A stretch of 64,000 nt of DNA from Rudaeicoccus suwonensis (GCF_007829035.1 NZ_VIVQ01000001.1:868001-932000), one strand, 5' to 3'; counted from the stretch's first letter, positions 9,999 through 22,241 are shown. Made by a program: numbers and translations. The notes: generated by a model not told the origin, from the sequence alone.

Positions 9999-10724
9999 GT
10001 GGCGACATCAACCGTTTCGAAGCCGGTGCGCACCGGCAAGACGGGTAGCTCCGTCTTCCTCAAGACCCTCATGGCGGTCACTGGCCTGATCTTCGTGCTC
10101 TTCGTGATTGCCCACATGTACGGCAATCTCTACAAGCTGTTCGACGGCCATCTGGCCTTCAACGAGTACTCCGAGCACCTGCGCACGATCGGCGAGCCGA
10201 TGCTGCCGAGGCACGGGTTCCTGACGATCATGGAAGTCGTCCTCGGCGTCAGCGTGATCCTGCACGTCTACAGCGCCGTCACCCTGTGGAAGCGCGCCAA
10301 GGCGGCCCGGCCGGTGCAGTATGCCGCCAAGCGCAAGAGCGTCGCCCAGAGCTTCAGCAGCAAGTGGATGCGGTGGGGCGGAGTGTTCCTGCTGCTGTTC
10401 GTCATCTGGCACCTGCTGGAGTTCACGATCGTCAAGTTCAACGTGGGCTCGGGCGGCAATGGCCCCAACATTGTCGACGACCCGTACGAACTCGTCGTGC
10501 ACAGCTTCCAGAGCTGGTGGCTGACGCTGATCTACGTGCTGGCGATGGCTGCCCTGGGCATGCATCTGCACCACGGCATCTGGAGCGCCTCGCAGACCCT
10601 CGGTTTCACCCCGACACCCGCCGCGCGCCGGATCGCCAAGACCGTTGCCGCGGTCGTCGCGCTGGTGGTCGCAGTCGGCTTCGTCATACCGCCCCTGGCC
10701 ATCCTCTTCGGTGGAATCAAGTAA
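9999..10724 (+). CDS. sdhC: Succinate dehydrogenase cytochrome b subunit
   Basis: 241 residues with five hydrophobic segments, the single-subunit cytochrome b558 type rather than a separate SdhC/SdhD pair. Conserved histidines for haem ligation are seen in the helices around [24 protein letters not shown] and LHHGIWSA. It anchors SdhAB in the membrane and passes electrons to quinone. The GTG at 9999 lies 8 bp after a -10-like TAGTCT, suggesting a leaderless transcript. It is first in sdhCAB; sdhA follows after 14 bp. Confidence 0.93.
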   Translation: MATSTVSKPVRTGKTGSSVFLKTLMAVTGLIFVLFVIAHMYGNLYKLFDGHLAFNEYSEHLRTIGEPMLPRHGFLTIMEVVLGVSVILHVYSAVTLWKRAKAARPVQYAAKRKSVAQSFSSKWMRWGGVFLLLFVIWHLLEFTIVKFNVGSGGNGPNIVDDPYELVVHSFQSWWLTLIYVLAMAALGMHLHHGIWSASQTLGFTPTPAARRIAKTVAAVVALVVAVGFVIPPLAILFGGIK

Positions 10725-10738
10725 AAGGACGCTGGCAC

Positions 10739-12718
<1,980 letters not shown>

Positions 12719-12761
12719 CCACGACCGCTCACATCCACTGCGACTCTCCGCGAGGACGGCG

Positions 12762-13505
12762 ATGAACCTCACACTGCAGATCTGGCGTCAGGACGGCCCG
12801 AACGCGCAGGGCTCGATGGTCACCTACCCGGTCAGCGACATCTCCGAGGACATGTCGTTCCTGGAGATGCTGGACGTGCTCAACGAGTCGCTGATCGAAA
12901 AGGGCGAGGAGCCTGTGGCCTTCGACTCCGACTGCCGTGAGGGCATCTGCGGCATGTGCTCGCTGATGATCAACGGTCAGGCGCACGGCCCGGAGGTCAC
13001 GACCACCTGCCAGTTGCACATGCGCTCTTTCTCCGACGGCGACACGATCACCGTCGAGCCGTGGCGTGCGGCGGCCTTTCCGCCGGTGCGTGACCTCATC
13101 GTCGACCGCTCGGCTCTGGACCGCGTCATACAGGCCGGCGGTTATGTCTCCGTCAACACCGGCGCCGCGCCCGAGGCCAACAACCTGCAGGTGCGCAAGC
13201 CGTCCGCAGATCGCGCGTTCGACGCCGCGACCTGCATCGGCTGCGGTGCCTGCGTGGCGGCCTGCCCGAACGCCTCCGGCATGTTGTTCCTCGGCGCCAA
13301 GATCACCCACCTGGGCGAGCTGCCGCAGGGCCAGTCGCAGCGCTCGGCGCGCGTAGTGAAGATGCTCAACCAGCATGACGCCGAGGATTTCGGCGGCTGC
13401 CAGAATCTCGGTGAGTGCGCCGCTGCGTGCCCCAAGGAGATTCCGCTGGATGTCATCAACCAGCTGAACCAAGACTTCCTGCACTCCAAGAAGTCCGCCC
13501 GCTGA
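12762..13505 (+). CDS. sdhB: Succinate dehydrogenase iron-sulfur subunit
   Basis: 247 residues. The [2Fe-2S] ligands are in CREGICGMC and the following THTC-like CQLH region; the other two clusters use [13 protein letters not shown] and [16 protein letters not shown]. Electrons pass from SdhA flavin through these to the membrane subunit. A GAGGAC site precedes the ATG at 12762. Last gene of sdhCAB; the next gene starts 4 bp later at a GTG, so read-through is likely. Confidence 0.95.
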   Translation: MNLTLQIWRQDGPNAQGSMVTYPVSDISEDMSFLEMLDVLNESLIEKGEEPVAFDSDCREGICGMCSLMINGQAHGPEVTTTCQLHMRSFSDGDTITVEPWRAAAFPPVRDLIVDRSALDRVIQAGGYVSVNTGAAPEANNLQVRKPSADRAFDAATCIGCGACVAACPNASGMLFLGAKITHLGELPQGQSQRSARVVKMLNQHDAEDFGGCQNLGECAAACPKEIPLDVINQLNQDFLHSKKSAR

Positions 13506-13509
13506 GGCG

Positions 13510-15291
13510 GTGACCACGGCGCACGAGGTGCGGCAGGCACGTCGTCATACGGCAGCGATTGCAACAGTTGCGGTCGCTGCCGTTGCGTTGTCGGGCGCGA
13601 TCGCGGGTCTGCGCGGGGCGCTCGGCATACCGCGCAACGACGACTGGACGTATTACGTCACGACCTTCCGGACGGCGCGTAGCGGTGGATTGTTCGCACC
13701 GGATCAGTGGACGACGACGTTTTTGCTCGGCCAGACGACCCTCGCCCGTCCGGTCGTCGCGGTGGTGGGGGACTCGCGACTGGCGCTGCAATTGCTGGTG
13801 ATGGTGCTCGCCGTGGTCACGCTGACGGCCATCGGCGTGACGGTGCGGCGGTTCCTGTCGCTGGGGTGGACGCTCGCGGTGATCGTGCTGGTCGCGGTCG
13901 GCCCGATCTTCGGCACGCTCAGTGCGTCCTTCATGAGCGACATCCCGGCGATGTGTTTCGAGGCGTTGGGCCTGTGGGCACTGATCCACGCGCTGCGGCC
14001 AATGCGGATCTCGATGCGCTGGTGGTGGCTGATGCTGGTTTTCGGCTTGGTCGGTTTCACCATTCGTGAGTACGCCGTGGCGGTGCCGGTCACTGCGGTG
14101 GTCTGTCTGCTGATCCAGCGGGGGCGGAAGCTGCGCTCCCGCGACGTCCGGCTGGCGGTGGGCGCGACCATCCTCGTGCAGATCGTCGCGGCGGGGCTGT
14201 ACGTATGGCGCGACTCGTTCCCCGGGCCACATCGCACGACGGCAGCCTCGGTCACGCTGAAACGCCAACTGAGTGCCCCCTTCGCCGAGGGATTCACTCT
14301 CGCCCTGCAACTCGCGCCGGTGGTGGTGCTGCTGATCGCGCTGGTCGTGTCGCAGGTGAGACGGCATCCTCGGCGACTTCTGGCCGTCATACCGGTCGCC
14401 ATCGTCATCGGCGCCGCGTATGCCTATCTGACCAGACGCGCCACGGTGGTGCTGGGGAACTACCTGGCGCAGACACCGTCATACTCCCAGACCCTGACCG
14501 GCTCGGCTCCGGACATCTTCTCCGGATCGGTGTGGCAGGCGGTCAACCTGGGAGCGGGTCTGTGCGGACTGGTGATCGTGCTCGCAGTGGCGCTTCCGCT
14601 GGCCGGTTCGGTGACGGCTCGCATAAGTGCGCGGGAGGGTCCTGGCGTGGCAGCGGACGTGGGGCGCACGATGCTCGACGACGTCGAGCGGAGCGCGTCG
14701 GTGTCGCGGTTGGTGTGCGCGAGTTTTGTCGTCGTGATGTTCGTGTCGGTGGCCGGCGTCTACCGGCTGACCGGTGGCGTGGTCTACGACCGCTATCTCC
14801 TGCCGATCGTGCCCTTTGCCGCAGCGGTGCTGATCGATCTTGCCCTGCGCACCCACGCCGTGAATAGCGCGGCACGGATTGTCTTCGGTGCGGGGCTGAT
14901 CGGGTGGGCGGCGTGTTCGATCTTCGTGGTCGATGCGGCTGCGGCGAACGACGGCGCCCGTTGGCAACTCGCTGCAGACGTGGCTGCCCGCGGTGTTCCT
15001 GCCGCTGAGATCGACGGTGGATATGAGTGGTTCGGCATCCATCAGGCGCAACCGCCCGGTCAGCTGCGGGCAATCGCCTCGGATGTGCCGTTCTGGGAGG
15101 GCTTGTTCTCGCCTCGGCCGGTGTGCGCGCTCGTCAGCTACGCCGGACCGGTGGCCCTGCCCGAGGCGGCAACCGACGGGGCTCCTGAGCTGTCACGCAC
15201 CGTGCGGCTGCTCGATGGGCAGCGGCTGACGTTCGACGCCTTCGATCTGCGCCGGGGCACCGACGGGCGTTGTCCGGTGCTCGCCCCCTGA
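13510..15291 (+). CDS. Polytopic membrane protein, GT-C glycosyltransferase-like
   Basis: 593 residues with about ten hydrophobic segments followed by a soluble C-terminal domain of about 120 residues. An acidic pair in NDDWTYY, in the first extracytoplasmic loop (about 43-49), matches the catalytic Asp position of the GT-C (PMT/ArnT-like) fold. Such enzymes use polyprenyl-phosphate sugars. Start is GTG at 13510, only 4 bp after sdhB. It converges with another GT-C-like gene. Specific acceptor and sugar are not evident. Confidence 0.65.
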   Translation: MTTAHEVRQARRHTAAIATVAVAAVALSGAIAGLRGALGIPRNDDWTYYVTTFRTARSGGLFAPDQWTTTFLLGQTTLARPVVAVVGDSRLALQLLVMVLAVVTLTAIGVTVRRFLSLGWTLAVIVLVAVGPIFGTLSASFMSDIPAMCFEALGLWALIHALRPMRISMRWWWLMLVFGLVGFTIREYAVAVPVTAVVCLLIQRGRKLRSRDVRLAVGATILVQIVAAGLYVWRDSFPGPHRTTAASVTLKRQLSAPFAEGFTLALQLAPVVVLLIALVVSQVRRHPRRLLAVIPVAIVIGAAYAYLTRRATVVLGNYLAQTPSYSQTLTGSAPDIFSGSVWQAVNLGAGLCGLVIVLAVALPLAGSVTARISAREGPGVAADVGRTMLDDVERSASVSRLVCASFVVVMFVSVAGVYRLTGGVVYDRYLLPIVPFAAAVLIDLALRTHAVNSAARIVFGAGLIGWAACSIFVVDAAAANDGARWQLAADVAARGVPAAEIDGGYEWFGIHQAQPPGQLRAIASDVPFWEGLFSPRPVCALVSYAGPVALPEAATDGAPELSRTVRLLDGQRLTFDAFDLRRGTDGRCPVLAP

Positions 15292-15324
15292 CCGGATCGA
15301 CAGAGGATGTCTGGAGCATCAGCG

Positions 15325-17037
15325 CTATGAACCACCGTCGCGCACGTAGGTCTGCATGACGACCGGACCGTGTACGGCTGAGGTCTCGACGACGATGGGT
15401 GGCGTTGCTGCGCGCATTCCTCGGAGCAGTTGTTGCTGCACGTTCTTGTCGGCGGCGAGTGGTGGCGTGAAGTCATCGAGCGGTGTGGCGATCACGCAGT
15501 CGGCGTGCCTGGCCAGCTGTGCCTTCAACGGGATGTACCGCACCGAGTCCATCGCCAGCCAGGAGACCGTGGCCGCGCTGCGCGCCGGCAGCCACAGGTA
15601 GATGCCGGGCAGACCCACCAGCAGCGCCCGGGCGTGAGCCGGACAGGCTGCGGTGAGAGTTTGCGTTGCGTGTTGCGCACCGAGGGAGTTGTCCGCGACC
15701 CACAGCCCGGCCGCCGGCCCGGAGGTCACCAGCGTGCGGTGCTGGAAGACCGGACCCTCCTGAAAGACCACCGCGGTCAGGCACATGCCGGTGATCGCGA
15801 GCGGTATGACGGCGCTCAGGCGCCAGGCCCGCGCCATACTCGGCTGCCAGACGTGCAGACCGAAACCGAGCAGGACAGCGGCGGTGAAGGGCGCGAGGCC
15901 GTCCATGGCGGCGCCGTAGTCGTAGCCGGATGCGGTCACCATTTGCACTCCGGCCGCCGCGGGCAACGCGGTCAGTGACAGCAGCAGGAATCCGCGGTAG
16001 CGGGGTGAGGTGACGGCGACGCGGATCGCGATGGGCAGCCAGGTGATGGTCACCAGCATTGCCATCGGCGCAGGAAAAAGCCCGGCGTTGATCGCCAGGG
16101 TGTTGGGGGAGGGCATGTTGGTGGCGAAGTCGAACAGCAGCAATCCCGAGATCAGGCTGGCCAGCACGATCAGCAGTGGTTTGCGCATCAGCGCAGCCAC
16201 GATGGCGGCAGCCAGTGCCAGCGGGAACTTGCCTGCGGTGGTGAAGTAGCTCAGCTCGTGCGAGATGAAGCCGGTGAGCAAGCTCAGGCTCCCGGCGCCC
16301 TGACGGCTCGCACTTTGCACGTGAAGTGATTCACGCACCGCCGACAGGCCGGGCACCGCGAGGACGAACGCCGCCAGCAACACTGCGACGATCAGACATG
16401 GTGCGAGCACGTCAGTCAGCAGGTCTTTGGTGCTGACACCGCGGTGCCGGCAACACCAGATCACGGCGATGAGCAGGAGAACGGCGGCGACTCCGACGAT
16501 CGGGAAGCCGACGACGGCGAGTGTGGCAGCGAGGGAGGTGGTGATGGTCCAGCGGCGGCTGTAGGACGAGATCGTCCGATAGCCCGCGCACGTCGCCAGC
16601 AGCAGACCGAACATCGGCACCGTGTTGTAGCTGGTGACGATGAGGGAGTAGGGCAGAGCCAGGCACATCGCGCACATCGTCAGCGCAGTCGGGACACGGC
16701 TGAACAGCGGAGCCAACGCCCGGTATGACGCGTAGGTCGCGCCCGCGATCCACACTGCCGCGAACGCCTTCGAGGCCGCGACCAGCGCGGTGATGCCGAA
16801 CGCGGAGATCCACACCCACGTGAACGGCACGGCGAACATCGACCCGAGCGTGTGACCGTCCATCTCGCTGGACAACGGCGCCTGACCTGCGGCCATCCGT
16901 CGCGCGAGTGCGATGACGTACGAGCCGTCGTTGAAATCTACGCCGATGAAGCAGCGTGCCAGCAGATAGGCGAACGTCGCCGAGAAGATCGCAAAGACCG
17001 TCAGATCAGTGCGGCGGGTTCGGTGGATGGACGGCAC
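15325..17037 (-). CDS. Polytopic membrane protein, probable GT-C-type transferase
   Basis: 570 residues with roughly eleven hydrophobic segments and a soluble C-terminal tail. The first loop contains VDFNDGSYVIALARRM, with acidic residues where GT-C enzymes place the catalytic Asp. Not recognised as a specific family member. I prefer the GTG at 17037 because a -10-like TACCGT lies exactly 7 bp upstream; a GTG three codons earlier (17046) is possible. It lies between the other GT-C-like gene and the GT4 mannosyltransferase gene, which suggests a role in lipoglycan or cell-surface polysaccharide assembly. Confidence 0.6.
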   Translation of the reverse strand: MPSIHRTRRTDLTVFAIFSATFAYLLARCFIGVDFNDGSYVIALARRMAAGQAPLSSEMDGHTLGSMFAVPFTWVWISAFGITALVAASKAFAAVWIAGATYASYRALAPLFSRVPTALTMCAMCLALPYSLIVTSYNTVPMFGLLLATCAGYRTISSYSRRWTITTSLAATLAVVGFPIVGVAAVLLLIAVIWCCRHRGVSTKDLLTDVLAPCLIVAVLLAAFVLAVPGLSAVRESLHVQSASRQGAGSLSLLTGFISHELSYFTTAGKFPLALAAAIVAALMRKPLLIVLASLISGLLLFDFATNMPSPNTLAINAGLFPAPMAMLVTITWLPIAIRVAVTSPRYRGFLLLSLTALPAAAGVQMVTASGYDYGAAMDGLAPFTAAVLLGFGLHVWQPSMARAWRLSAVIPLAITGMCLTAVVFQEGPVFQHRTLVTSGPAAGLWVADNSLGAQHATQTLTAACPAHARALLVGLPGIYLWLPARSAATVSWLAMDSVRYIPLKAQLARHADCVIATPLDDFTPPLAADKNVQQQLLRGMRAATPPIVVETSAVHGPVVMQTYVRDGGS

Positions 17038-17097
17038 CGTGCACACGGTAGCGGCAGCGGCGGGCGCAGGTCGGGCTCGACAACCGGCTGGTTCGGT

Positions 17098-18231
17098 TCA
17101 GGCGGCCCGTCGACGCGCGTATGCCGGGCTGATGACGTCGGCGTAGAACTCCAGCAACTGTCCGGCCACAGCCGCCCAACTGCGAGCCTCCACCTTGGCG
17201 CGGCCCGACGCCCCCATCCGCAGCCGCATCGGCTGGTCCGCGATCAGGCCGCCGACCGCCTCGCGCAAAGCGCCTGGGCGATGCGGATCGAAGAGCAGGC
17301 CGGTGACGCCAGGTCGCACGATGTCCAGCGGACCTCCGGCGGCCGGTGCCACGACGGGCAGGCCGGTGGCCATCGCCTCCTGCAGCGTCTGCCCGAAGGT
17401 CTCGTGGCAGCCGGTGTGGACGAAGACGTCGAGAGCGGCATACGCCCGGGCCAGCTCCGTGCCCTCGCGGAACCCCAAAAAGTGCGCCTTCGGCAGCAGC
17501 CGCTCCAGCCGGTCACGGCTCGGACCGTCACCGACGACGGCAAGCGAGATACCGGGAATCCTGCTGAGCTCGGCGAGTCGATGAAGCTCCTTCTCCGGAG
17601 CCAACCGACCGACATACCCGACGATGGTCTCGCCGCACGGAGCCAGGCACCGGCGCAGGTCACGCACCTGCTCATCGGTCCCCAGCTCCGGACTGTAGGT
17701 CACGGTGTCGACGCCGCGTCCCCAGAGCGCAACTCGCGGAATCCCATGATCCACAAGCTCGTTCATGGTCGACGAGCTCGGCGCCAGCGTCATGTCGGCG
17801 AGCGAGTGCAGGTGCCGCACCCATCGCCACGATGCGTTCTGTATGCCGCGAGACACCGGCCCGGCGTGTTGGGACAGATAGGCAGGCATGTCCGTCTGAT
17901 AGATCGCGACAGTCGGCAGGCCCAGATTGCGTGCCGCCGCCAGACCTCTCGCGCCGTGCCCGAAAGGGGACGCAGCATGGACGACGTCCGGCGCGAACCC
18001 TTCGAGGATGCGCTCCATCTCGAACGTCGGCAGCCCCACGCGAAACCCGCGCAGCATCACCCCGCGCACGGTGCGGACCTCGAATCCGCGGTATGACGCA
18101 GGCGCTGGTCCCGGGCAGATCACGACCGCGTCGTGACCGTTGTCGGCGAAGTGGTCCAGCACGCGACAGACGCTGGTGGTGACCCCGTTGAGGGTGGGCA
18201 GGAACGACTCGGTCACGATCGCAACTCGCAC
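17098..18231 (-). CDS. GT4 glycosyltransferase, MgtA/PimB-like mannosyltransferase
   Basis: 377 residues. N-terminal domain begins VAIVTESFLPTLNGVTTSV with the donor/acceptor glycine region; the C-terminal half has GYVGRLAPEKE and the EX7E motif in HTGCHETFGQTLQEAMATGLPVV, diagnostic of retaining GT4 enzymes. Closest by pattern to actinobacterial GDP-mannose-dependent alpha-mannosyltransferases acting on phosphatidylinositol or glucuronosyl diacylglycerol. The GTG at 18231 starts right before the conserved strand; the frame is open to 18279. A divergent manC, which makes GDP-mannose, lies 95 bp away and supports the donor assignment. Confidence 0.82.
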   Translation of the reverse strand: MRVAIVTESFLPTLNGVTTSVCRVLDHFADNGHDAVVICPGPAPASYRGFEVRTVRGVMLRGFRVGLPTFEMERILEGFAPDVVHAASPFGHGARGLAAARNLGLPTVAIYQTDMPAYLSQHAGPVSRGIQNASWRWVRHLHSLADMTLAPSSSTMNELVDHGIPRVALWGRGVDTVTYSPELGTDEQVRDLRRCLAPCGETIVGYVGRLAPEKELHRLAELSRIPGISLAVVGDGPSRDRLERLLPKAHFLGFREGTELARAYAALDVFVHTGCHETFGQTLQEAMATGLPVVAPAAGGPLDIVRPGVTGLLFDPHRPGALREAVGGLIADQPMRLRMGASGRAKVEARSWAAVAGQLLEFYADVISPAYARRRAA

Positions 18232-18326
18232 GACGAAAGCGTTGCGGGCCGCGGTGGAATCGCGGTGAACCGTGAGCACACGCTCCGATGATCGTCGGGT
18301 GAACGTCGTGGACTAGCGTCTGCAGC

Positions 18327-19424
18327 ATGTCTGACGTCAGCGAGGGTCCCATCGAGGGATTCTGGGCGGTGATTCCGGCGGGTGGATCGGGCACCAGGTT
18401 GTGGCCGTTGTCGCGTGCGGGTTCGCCGAAGTTCCTGCACGACCTGACCGGGTCCGGCTGGTCACTGCTGCAGGGCACCGTCGACCGGCTGGCGCCCCTG
18501 TCGCAGGAGCGACTGCTGATCGTCACGGGTCTGCGGCATTCGCACGAGGTGCGCGAACAACTGCCAGACCTCGGCATCGATTCGCTGCTGGTGGAGCCCT
18601 CGCCCCGGGAGTCGATGCCGGCGATCGGGCTCGCGGCCGCCATCCTCGAGCAGCGTGACCCCGACGCGATCATCGGTTCGTTCGCCGCCGACCACATCAT
18701 CCGTGACGACGAATCCTTCCGGTCCAGCGTCCGCGAGGCGGTTGCGGTGGCGCGCACGGGTGCGCTGGTGACCATCGGCATCGAACCCACGGGCCCCGCA
18801 ACGGGTTTCGGCTACATCAAGCTTGGCGCACCGCTGGACATCGATGGTGCACCGCGTGCCCGCGGGGTCGAGTCGTTCGTGGAGAAGCCCGATGCAGACC
18901 GGGCCCAGCGGTATGTCGACAGTGGCGACTACCGCTGGAACGCCGGCATGTTCGTGGTGCGGGCCGCGGTGCTGCTGGACATGCTCGACCACTATCAGCC
19001 GGGTCTGGCCGAGGGAGTTCGCTCCATCGCCGACAACCCACTACGACTGACCGAGATGTGGCCGCGGCTGACAGAGATCGCGATCGACAAGGCCATCGCC
19101 GAACCCGCCGCAGCCGACGGACGAGTCGCCGTCATACCTGGTGATTTCGACTGGGACGACATCGGCGACTTCGACTCTCTCGCCGCGCTGCTGACCGACA
19201 CCGACGGCATCACGGTGCTCGGCAACGACACGCTCGTAGTTGCTGAGCAAAGCACCGGGGTGATCGCGCCGAGGTCTGGCCGCCTGGTGGCCACGCTTGG
19301 TGTCGACGACATCATCGTCATCGACACACCCGATGCCGTTCTGGTGACCCGGCGCGATCGCGCGCAGGACGTCAAGCTCGTGGTCCAGCGGCTCAAGTCG
19401 GAGGGCCGCGGCGAGTTGGTATGA
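18327..19424 (+). CDS. manC: Mannose-1-phosphate guanylyltransferase
   Basis: 365 residues. Nucleotidyltransferase signature IPAGGSGTRLWPLSR at about 16-30, with the sugar-phosphate motif FVEKPD near 190 and WNAGMFV at about 204. It forms GDP-mannose from GTP and mannose 1-phosphate. Short single-domain form without isomerase fusion. The ATG at 18327 is 7 bp after a -10-like TAGCGT, a leaderless arrangement. Divergent from the GT4 gene, which likely uses the product; a mannomutase-type gene is also present at 49.8 kb. Confidence 0.92.
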   Translation: MSDVSEGPIEGFWAVIPAGGSGTRLWPLSRAGSPKFLHDLTGSGWSLLQGTVDRLAPLSQERLLIVTGLRHSHEVREQLPDLGIDSLLVEPSPRESMPAIGLAAAILEQRDPDAIIGSFAADHIIRDDESFRSSVREAVAVARTGALVTIGIEPTGPATGFGYIKLGAPLDIDGAPRARGVESFVEKPDADRAQRYVDSGDYRWNAGMFVVRAAVLLDMLDHYQPGLAEGVRSIADNPLRLTEMWPRLTEIAIDKAIAEPAAADGRVAVIPGDFDWDDIGDFDSLAALLTDTDGITVLGNDTLVVAEQSTGVIAPRSGRLVATLGVDDIIVIDTPDAVLVTRRDRAQDVKLVVQRLKSEGRGELV

Positions 19425-19440
19425 CGCGCTGAGCCCCACG

Positions 19441-19590
19441 GTGACCCGCTGCGCGACATTCAACGTGGTGCACGCAACAGCCGCGCTGGCGTCGAATATC
19501 CAGGAGGTTGCTCGGGCGATATTCGACGTGGTGCACGCAATTCCCGCCCTGGTGTCGAAGATCGCTGAGGTGAGTCCGGCGGTGCGTAGG
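19441..19590. repeat. Intergenic tandem duplication of about 62 bp with a perfect inverted repeat
   Basis: Two copies, about 19455-19517 and 19518-19580, share CGTGGTGCACGCAA and GTCGAA blocks at equal spacing with roughly three quarters identity. At the junction GTCGAATATC (19491-19500) is the exact complement of GATATTCGAC (19518-19527) across a 17-nt spacer, so a hairpin can form. It lies between manC and pyrD. Both strands are open here, but no start signal or known family supports a gene. Could be a dispersed repeat or an RNA structure. Confidence 0.55.
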
Positions 19591-19646
19591 TCCGCACGAA
19601 TGGCGCCCGGTCCGGTTCCCTGCTGTCCACCCGTAGGCTGCTGGAC

Positions 19647-20693
19647 ATGAACGCTCGTACGGTGACGCTGGACTGGGGTTACCGGGCGGTCCGTCCCGCG
19701 CTGTTCCGCCTGGGTGACGGCGACGCCGAGGCCGCGCATCACGCCACCCTCGAGCGGCTGGCCCGCCTCAGCGATCGCCGGATCTCGCTCAAGCTGCTGT
19801 CACGGCTCACCGCGACGCACGCGTCTCCGGTCGAGGTCGCCGGCATCACATTCCCCAACCGCGTGGGCCTCGCGGCCGGCGTCGACAAGAACGGCATCGC
19901 ACTGCGCGCCTGGTCGCACCTCGGATTCGGCCACGTCGAACTCGGCACGGTCACCGCGCAGGCCCAGCCGGGCAATCCGCAGCCACGGCTGTTCCGACTA
20001 CGCTCCAGCGACGCGATCATCAACCGGATGGGCTTCAACAACGACGGCGCGGTGGCACTGGCGACTCGGCTGCGCGACAACGGCCCGGTCGGCATACCTG
20101 TCGGCGTCAGCATCGGCAAGACCAAGACCACACCGGTCGAGAAGGCCACCCGGGACTACCTGACGAGCCTGCGGGCCCTGGACGCGTATGCCGACTACTT
20201 CGCCGTCAACGTCTCGAGTCCGAACACTCCCGGTCTGCGGTCCCTGCAGGACAAGGAGCCCCTCGCCGAGCTGCTCGCCGAAATTGTCACGGCCGCAGGC
20301 GAACTCAGCCGCACACCCATCTTCGTCAAAATCGCGCCCGACCTCAGCGACGAGGCCATCGACGACGTGATCGAGGTCGCTCAGCGGGCCGACGCCAGCG
20401 GCATCATCGCCACCAACACCACCCTCGCCCGTGACGGCTTAGCGCCCAGAGATCTGCCGCTCGCCGACGAGGTCGGTGGTCTGTCCGGTGCGCCTCTCAC
20501 CCGCCGCGCTCGGTATGTCGTGGCTCGTGTCGCCGAACGCTCGCGCCTGCCGGTCATCGGTGTCGGGGGAGTGATGACCAGCGCCGACGGCCAGGCGCTG
20601 CTCGACGCCGGAGCGAGCCTGGTGCAGGTCTACAGCGGATTGATCTACCGCGGTCCGGGCCTGGTCGCCGACCTCGCTCGGGTGCTGGGATGA
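19647..20693 (+). CDS. pyrD: Dihydroorotate dehydrogenase (quinone), class 2
   Basis: 348 residues. FMN/orotate site motifs [15 protein letters not shown] (about 68-82), NRMGFNNDG and [11 protein letters not shown] (with the catalytic Ser of class 2 enzymes), and [23 protein letters not shown] near the C-terminus. N-terminal amphipathic helix before residue 40 is the membrane-binding part. Fourth step of UMP synthesis, passing electrons to quinone. ATG at 19647 follows a -10-like TAGGCT by 7 bp, again suggesting a leaderless message. Confidence 0.96.
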   Translation: MNARTVTLDWGYRAVRPALFRLGDGDAEAAHHATLERLARLSDRRISLKLLSRLTATHASPVEVAGITFPNRVGLAAGVDKNGIALRAWSHLGFGHVELGTVTAQAQPGNPQPRLFRLRSSDAIINRMGFNNDGAVALATRLRDNGPVGIPVGVSIGKTKTTPVEKATRDYLTSLRALDAYADYFAVNVSSPNTPGLRSLQDKEPLAELLAEIVTAAGELSRTPIFVKIAPDLSDEAIDDVIEVAQRADASGIIATNTTLARDGLAPRDLPLADEVGGLSGAPLTRRARYVVARVAERSRLPVIGVGGVMTSADGQALLDAGASLVQVYSGLIYRGPGLVADLARVLG

Positions 20694-20700
20694 TCCGCCT

Positions 20701-21972
20701 GTGACGTCTCCCCGATCCGAAACGCCGTCCGAGCTGTCGCCGATCCAAGCCGGCGTGCTCAGCCCCAGCAGCCTGGTCAGCGCCGAGATCGACCAGTTGA
20801 CACCGCAACTCATCGACTGGCGCCGCGACCTCCACGCGCATCCCGAGACGGCGTTCACCGAGACGCGCACGACCGATCTGGTTCGCACGGCGCTGCACGC
20901 AGCCGACATCGACACCCGCAACCTGCCGCGCACCGGACTCGTCGCCGACATCGGGGCGGACAACCCGACGCACCTGGTCGGCCTCCGGGCTGACCTCGAC
21001 GCGCTACCCGTGCCCGAGCGCAGCGGATTGCCTTATGCCTCAACGGTTCCCGGAGTTTGCCACGCCTGTGGGCATGACGTGCACACCGTCGTGGTGCTGG
21101 GTGCGGCGCTTGCGTTGAAACGTCTGCAACACCTGCTGGTCGCAGCCGACGCGGCGGTGCGTGTGGTCTTCCAGCCGGCGGAGGAAGTCGTACCCGGCGG
21201 TGCCCACGACCTGCTCGACGCGGGAGTCCTCGACGACGTCCACCGGATCTTCGCGGTGCACTGCGATCCCAGTGTCGATGTGGGCAGCGTCGGGCTGGCA
21301 GCCGGTCCCATCACCGCGGCCTGCGATCTGATCGATGTGACGCTCACCGGTCCCGGTGGCCACACCTCACGGCCGCATCTCACCGCCGACCTGACGTTCG
21401 CCCTCGGTAAGGTCCTCACCGACGTGCCTGCTGCGCTGGGACGCCGGCTGGATCCTCGCGCCGGCGCCGCGTTGGTGTGGGGAACCGTGAGTGCGGGCAA
21501 CGCGGCCAACGTCATACCTGCCACCGGCCGAGTCGTCGGCACCCTGCGGATGCTCGATGCCGACGCGTGGAACACGATCGGCGGCCTCGTCACCGAACTG
21601 ATCCACGGAGTCGTCGCGCCGTACAACGTGCATGCCGACGTGCAGCATGTGCGCGGCGTGCCGCCCGTGGTCAACGATCCCGTCGCGGTCGCCCTGCTCG
21701 CCGACGCAGTACGTATGACGCAAGGCCCCGCGGCAGCCGTGAGCACCCGACAGTCCCTCGGCGGCGAGGATTTCTCCTGGATGCTGCGCGACCGGACCGG
21801 CGCCATGGCGCGTCTGGGCACACGGACGCCAGGGGGTGCGACCTACGAACTCCACCAGGGCGACCTGCAGATCGACGAGCGCGCGATCGGTGTCGGCACC
21901 CGGATGCTGGCGACGGCGGCACTGCTCTCGTCGACGGCTGTGTCCACGGGTCGGTCCGGGCCCTCCCTCTGA
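20701..21972 (+). CDS. M20-family amidohydrolase (peptidase M20D)
   Basis: 423 residues. Metal-binding and catalytic motifs of the M20D amidohydrolases are present: LHAHPE near 43-48, GLRADLDALPV, CHACGHDVHT and QPAEEVVPGGAHDLLDAGVL with the catalytic Glu-Glu pair, and a dimerisation domain with GGHTSRPH. Family members hydrolyse N-acyl amino acids, hippurate or indole-amino-acid conjugates. GTG start 7 bp after pyrD ends, so probably co-transcribed. Substrate not assignable. Confidence 0.88.
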   Translation: MTSPRSETPSELSPIQAGVLSPSSLVSAEIDQLTPQLIDWRRDLHAHPETAFTETRTTDLVRTALHAADIDTRNLPRTGLVADIGADNPTHLVGLRADLDALPVPERSGLPYASTVPGVCHACGHDVHTVVVLGAALALKRLQHLLVAADAAVRVVFQPAEEVVPGGAHDLLDAGVLDDVHRIFAVHCDPSVDVGSVGLAAGPITAACDLIDVTLTGPGGHTSRPHLTADLTFALGKVLTDVPAALGRRLDPRAGAALVWGTVSAGNAANVIPATGRVVGTLRMLDADAWNTIGGLVTELIHGVVAPYNVHADVQHVRGVPPVVNDPVAVALLADAVRMTQGPAAAVSTRQSLGGEDFSWMLRDRTGAMARLGTRTPGGATYELHQGDLQIDERAIGVGTRMLATAALLSSTAVSTGRSGPSL

Positions 21973-22241
21973 CGCGCTGCACACCATCGCACGGGTGGGC
22001 GAACGTCTCGCGGCCGGTCGATCGGGCACCAACTGCACAGCGCGGGCACAGTCGTGGGACAGGTGCGGCACTAGGTAACAGTTCGGCAGCGGGTGCTCCG
22101 GGGAGGCAGACAGCCGATGAACGCCCCGGTAGGGTGAGCGATCACGCCGCTGATGGCGTGGCGATGGCCCCGTTCTGTCGGCAATGTTGCACGCGTACCG
22201 GGCCCTCGAATCCGAGGGATAACACTGACGAAGGAGACACC

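Noticed and set aside
19441-19650. GTG-started 69-codon ORF between manC and pyrD
   Set aside because: The apparent 21-residue repeats only reflect the DNA duplication, which is equally open on the other strand; no ribosome site.
22118-22138. Six-codon ORF with a GGGGAGG site upstream of the nucleoside-binding lipoprotein
   Set aside because: Too short and 100 bp from the gene; not coupled and no regulatory hairpin ties it to the operon.
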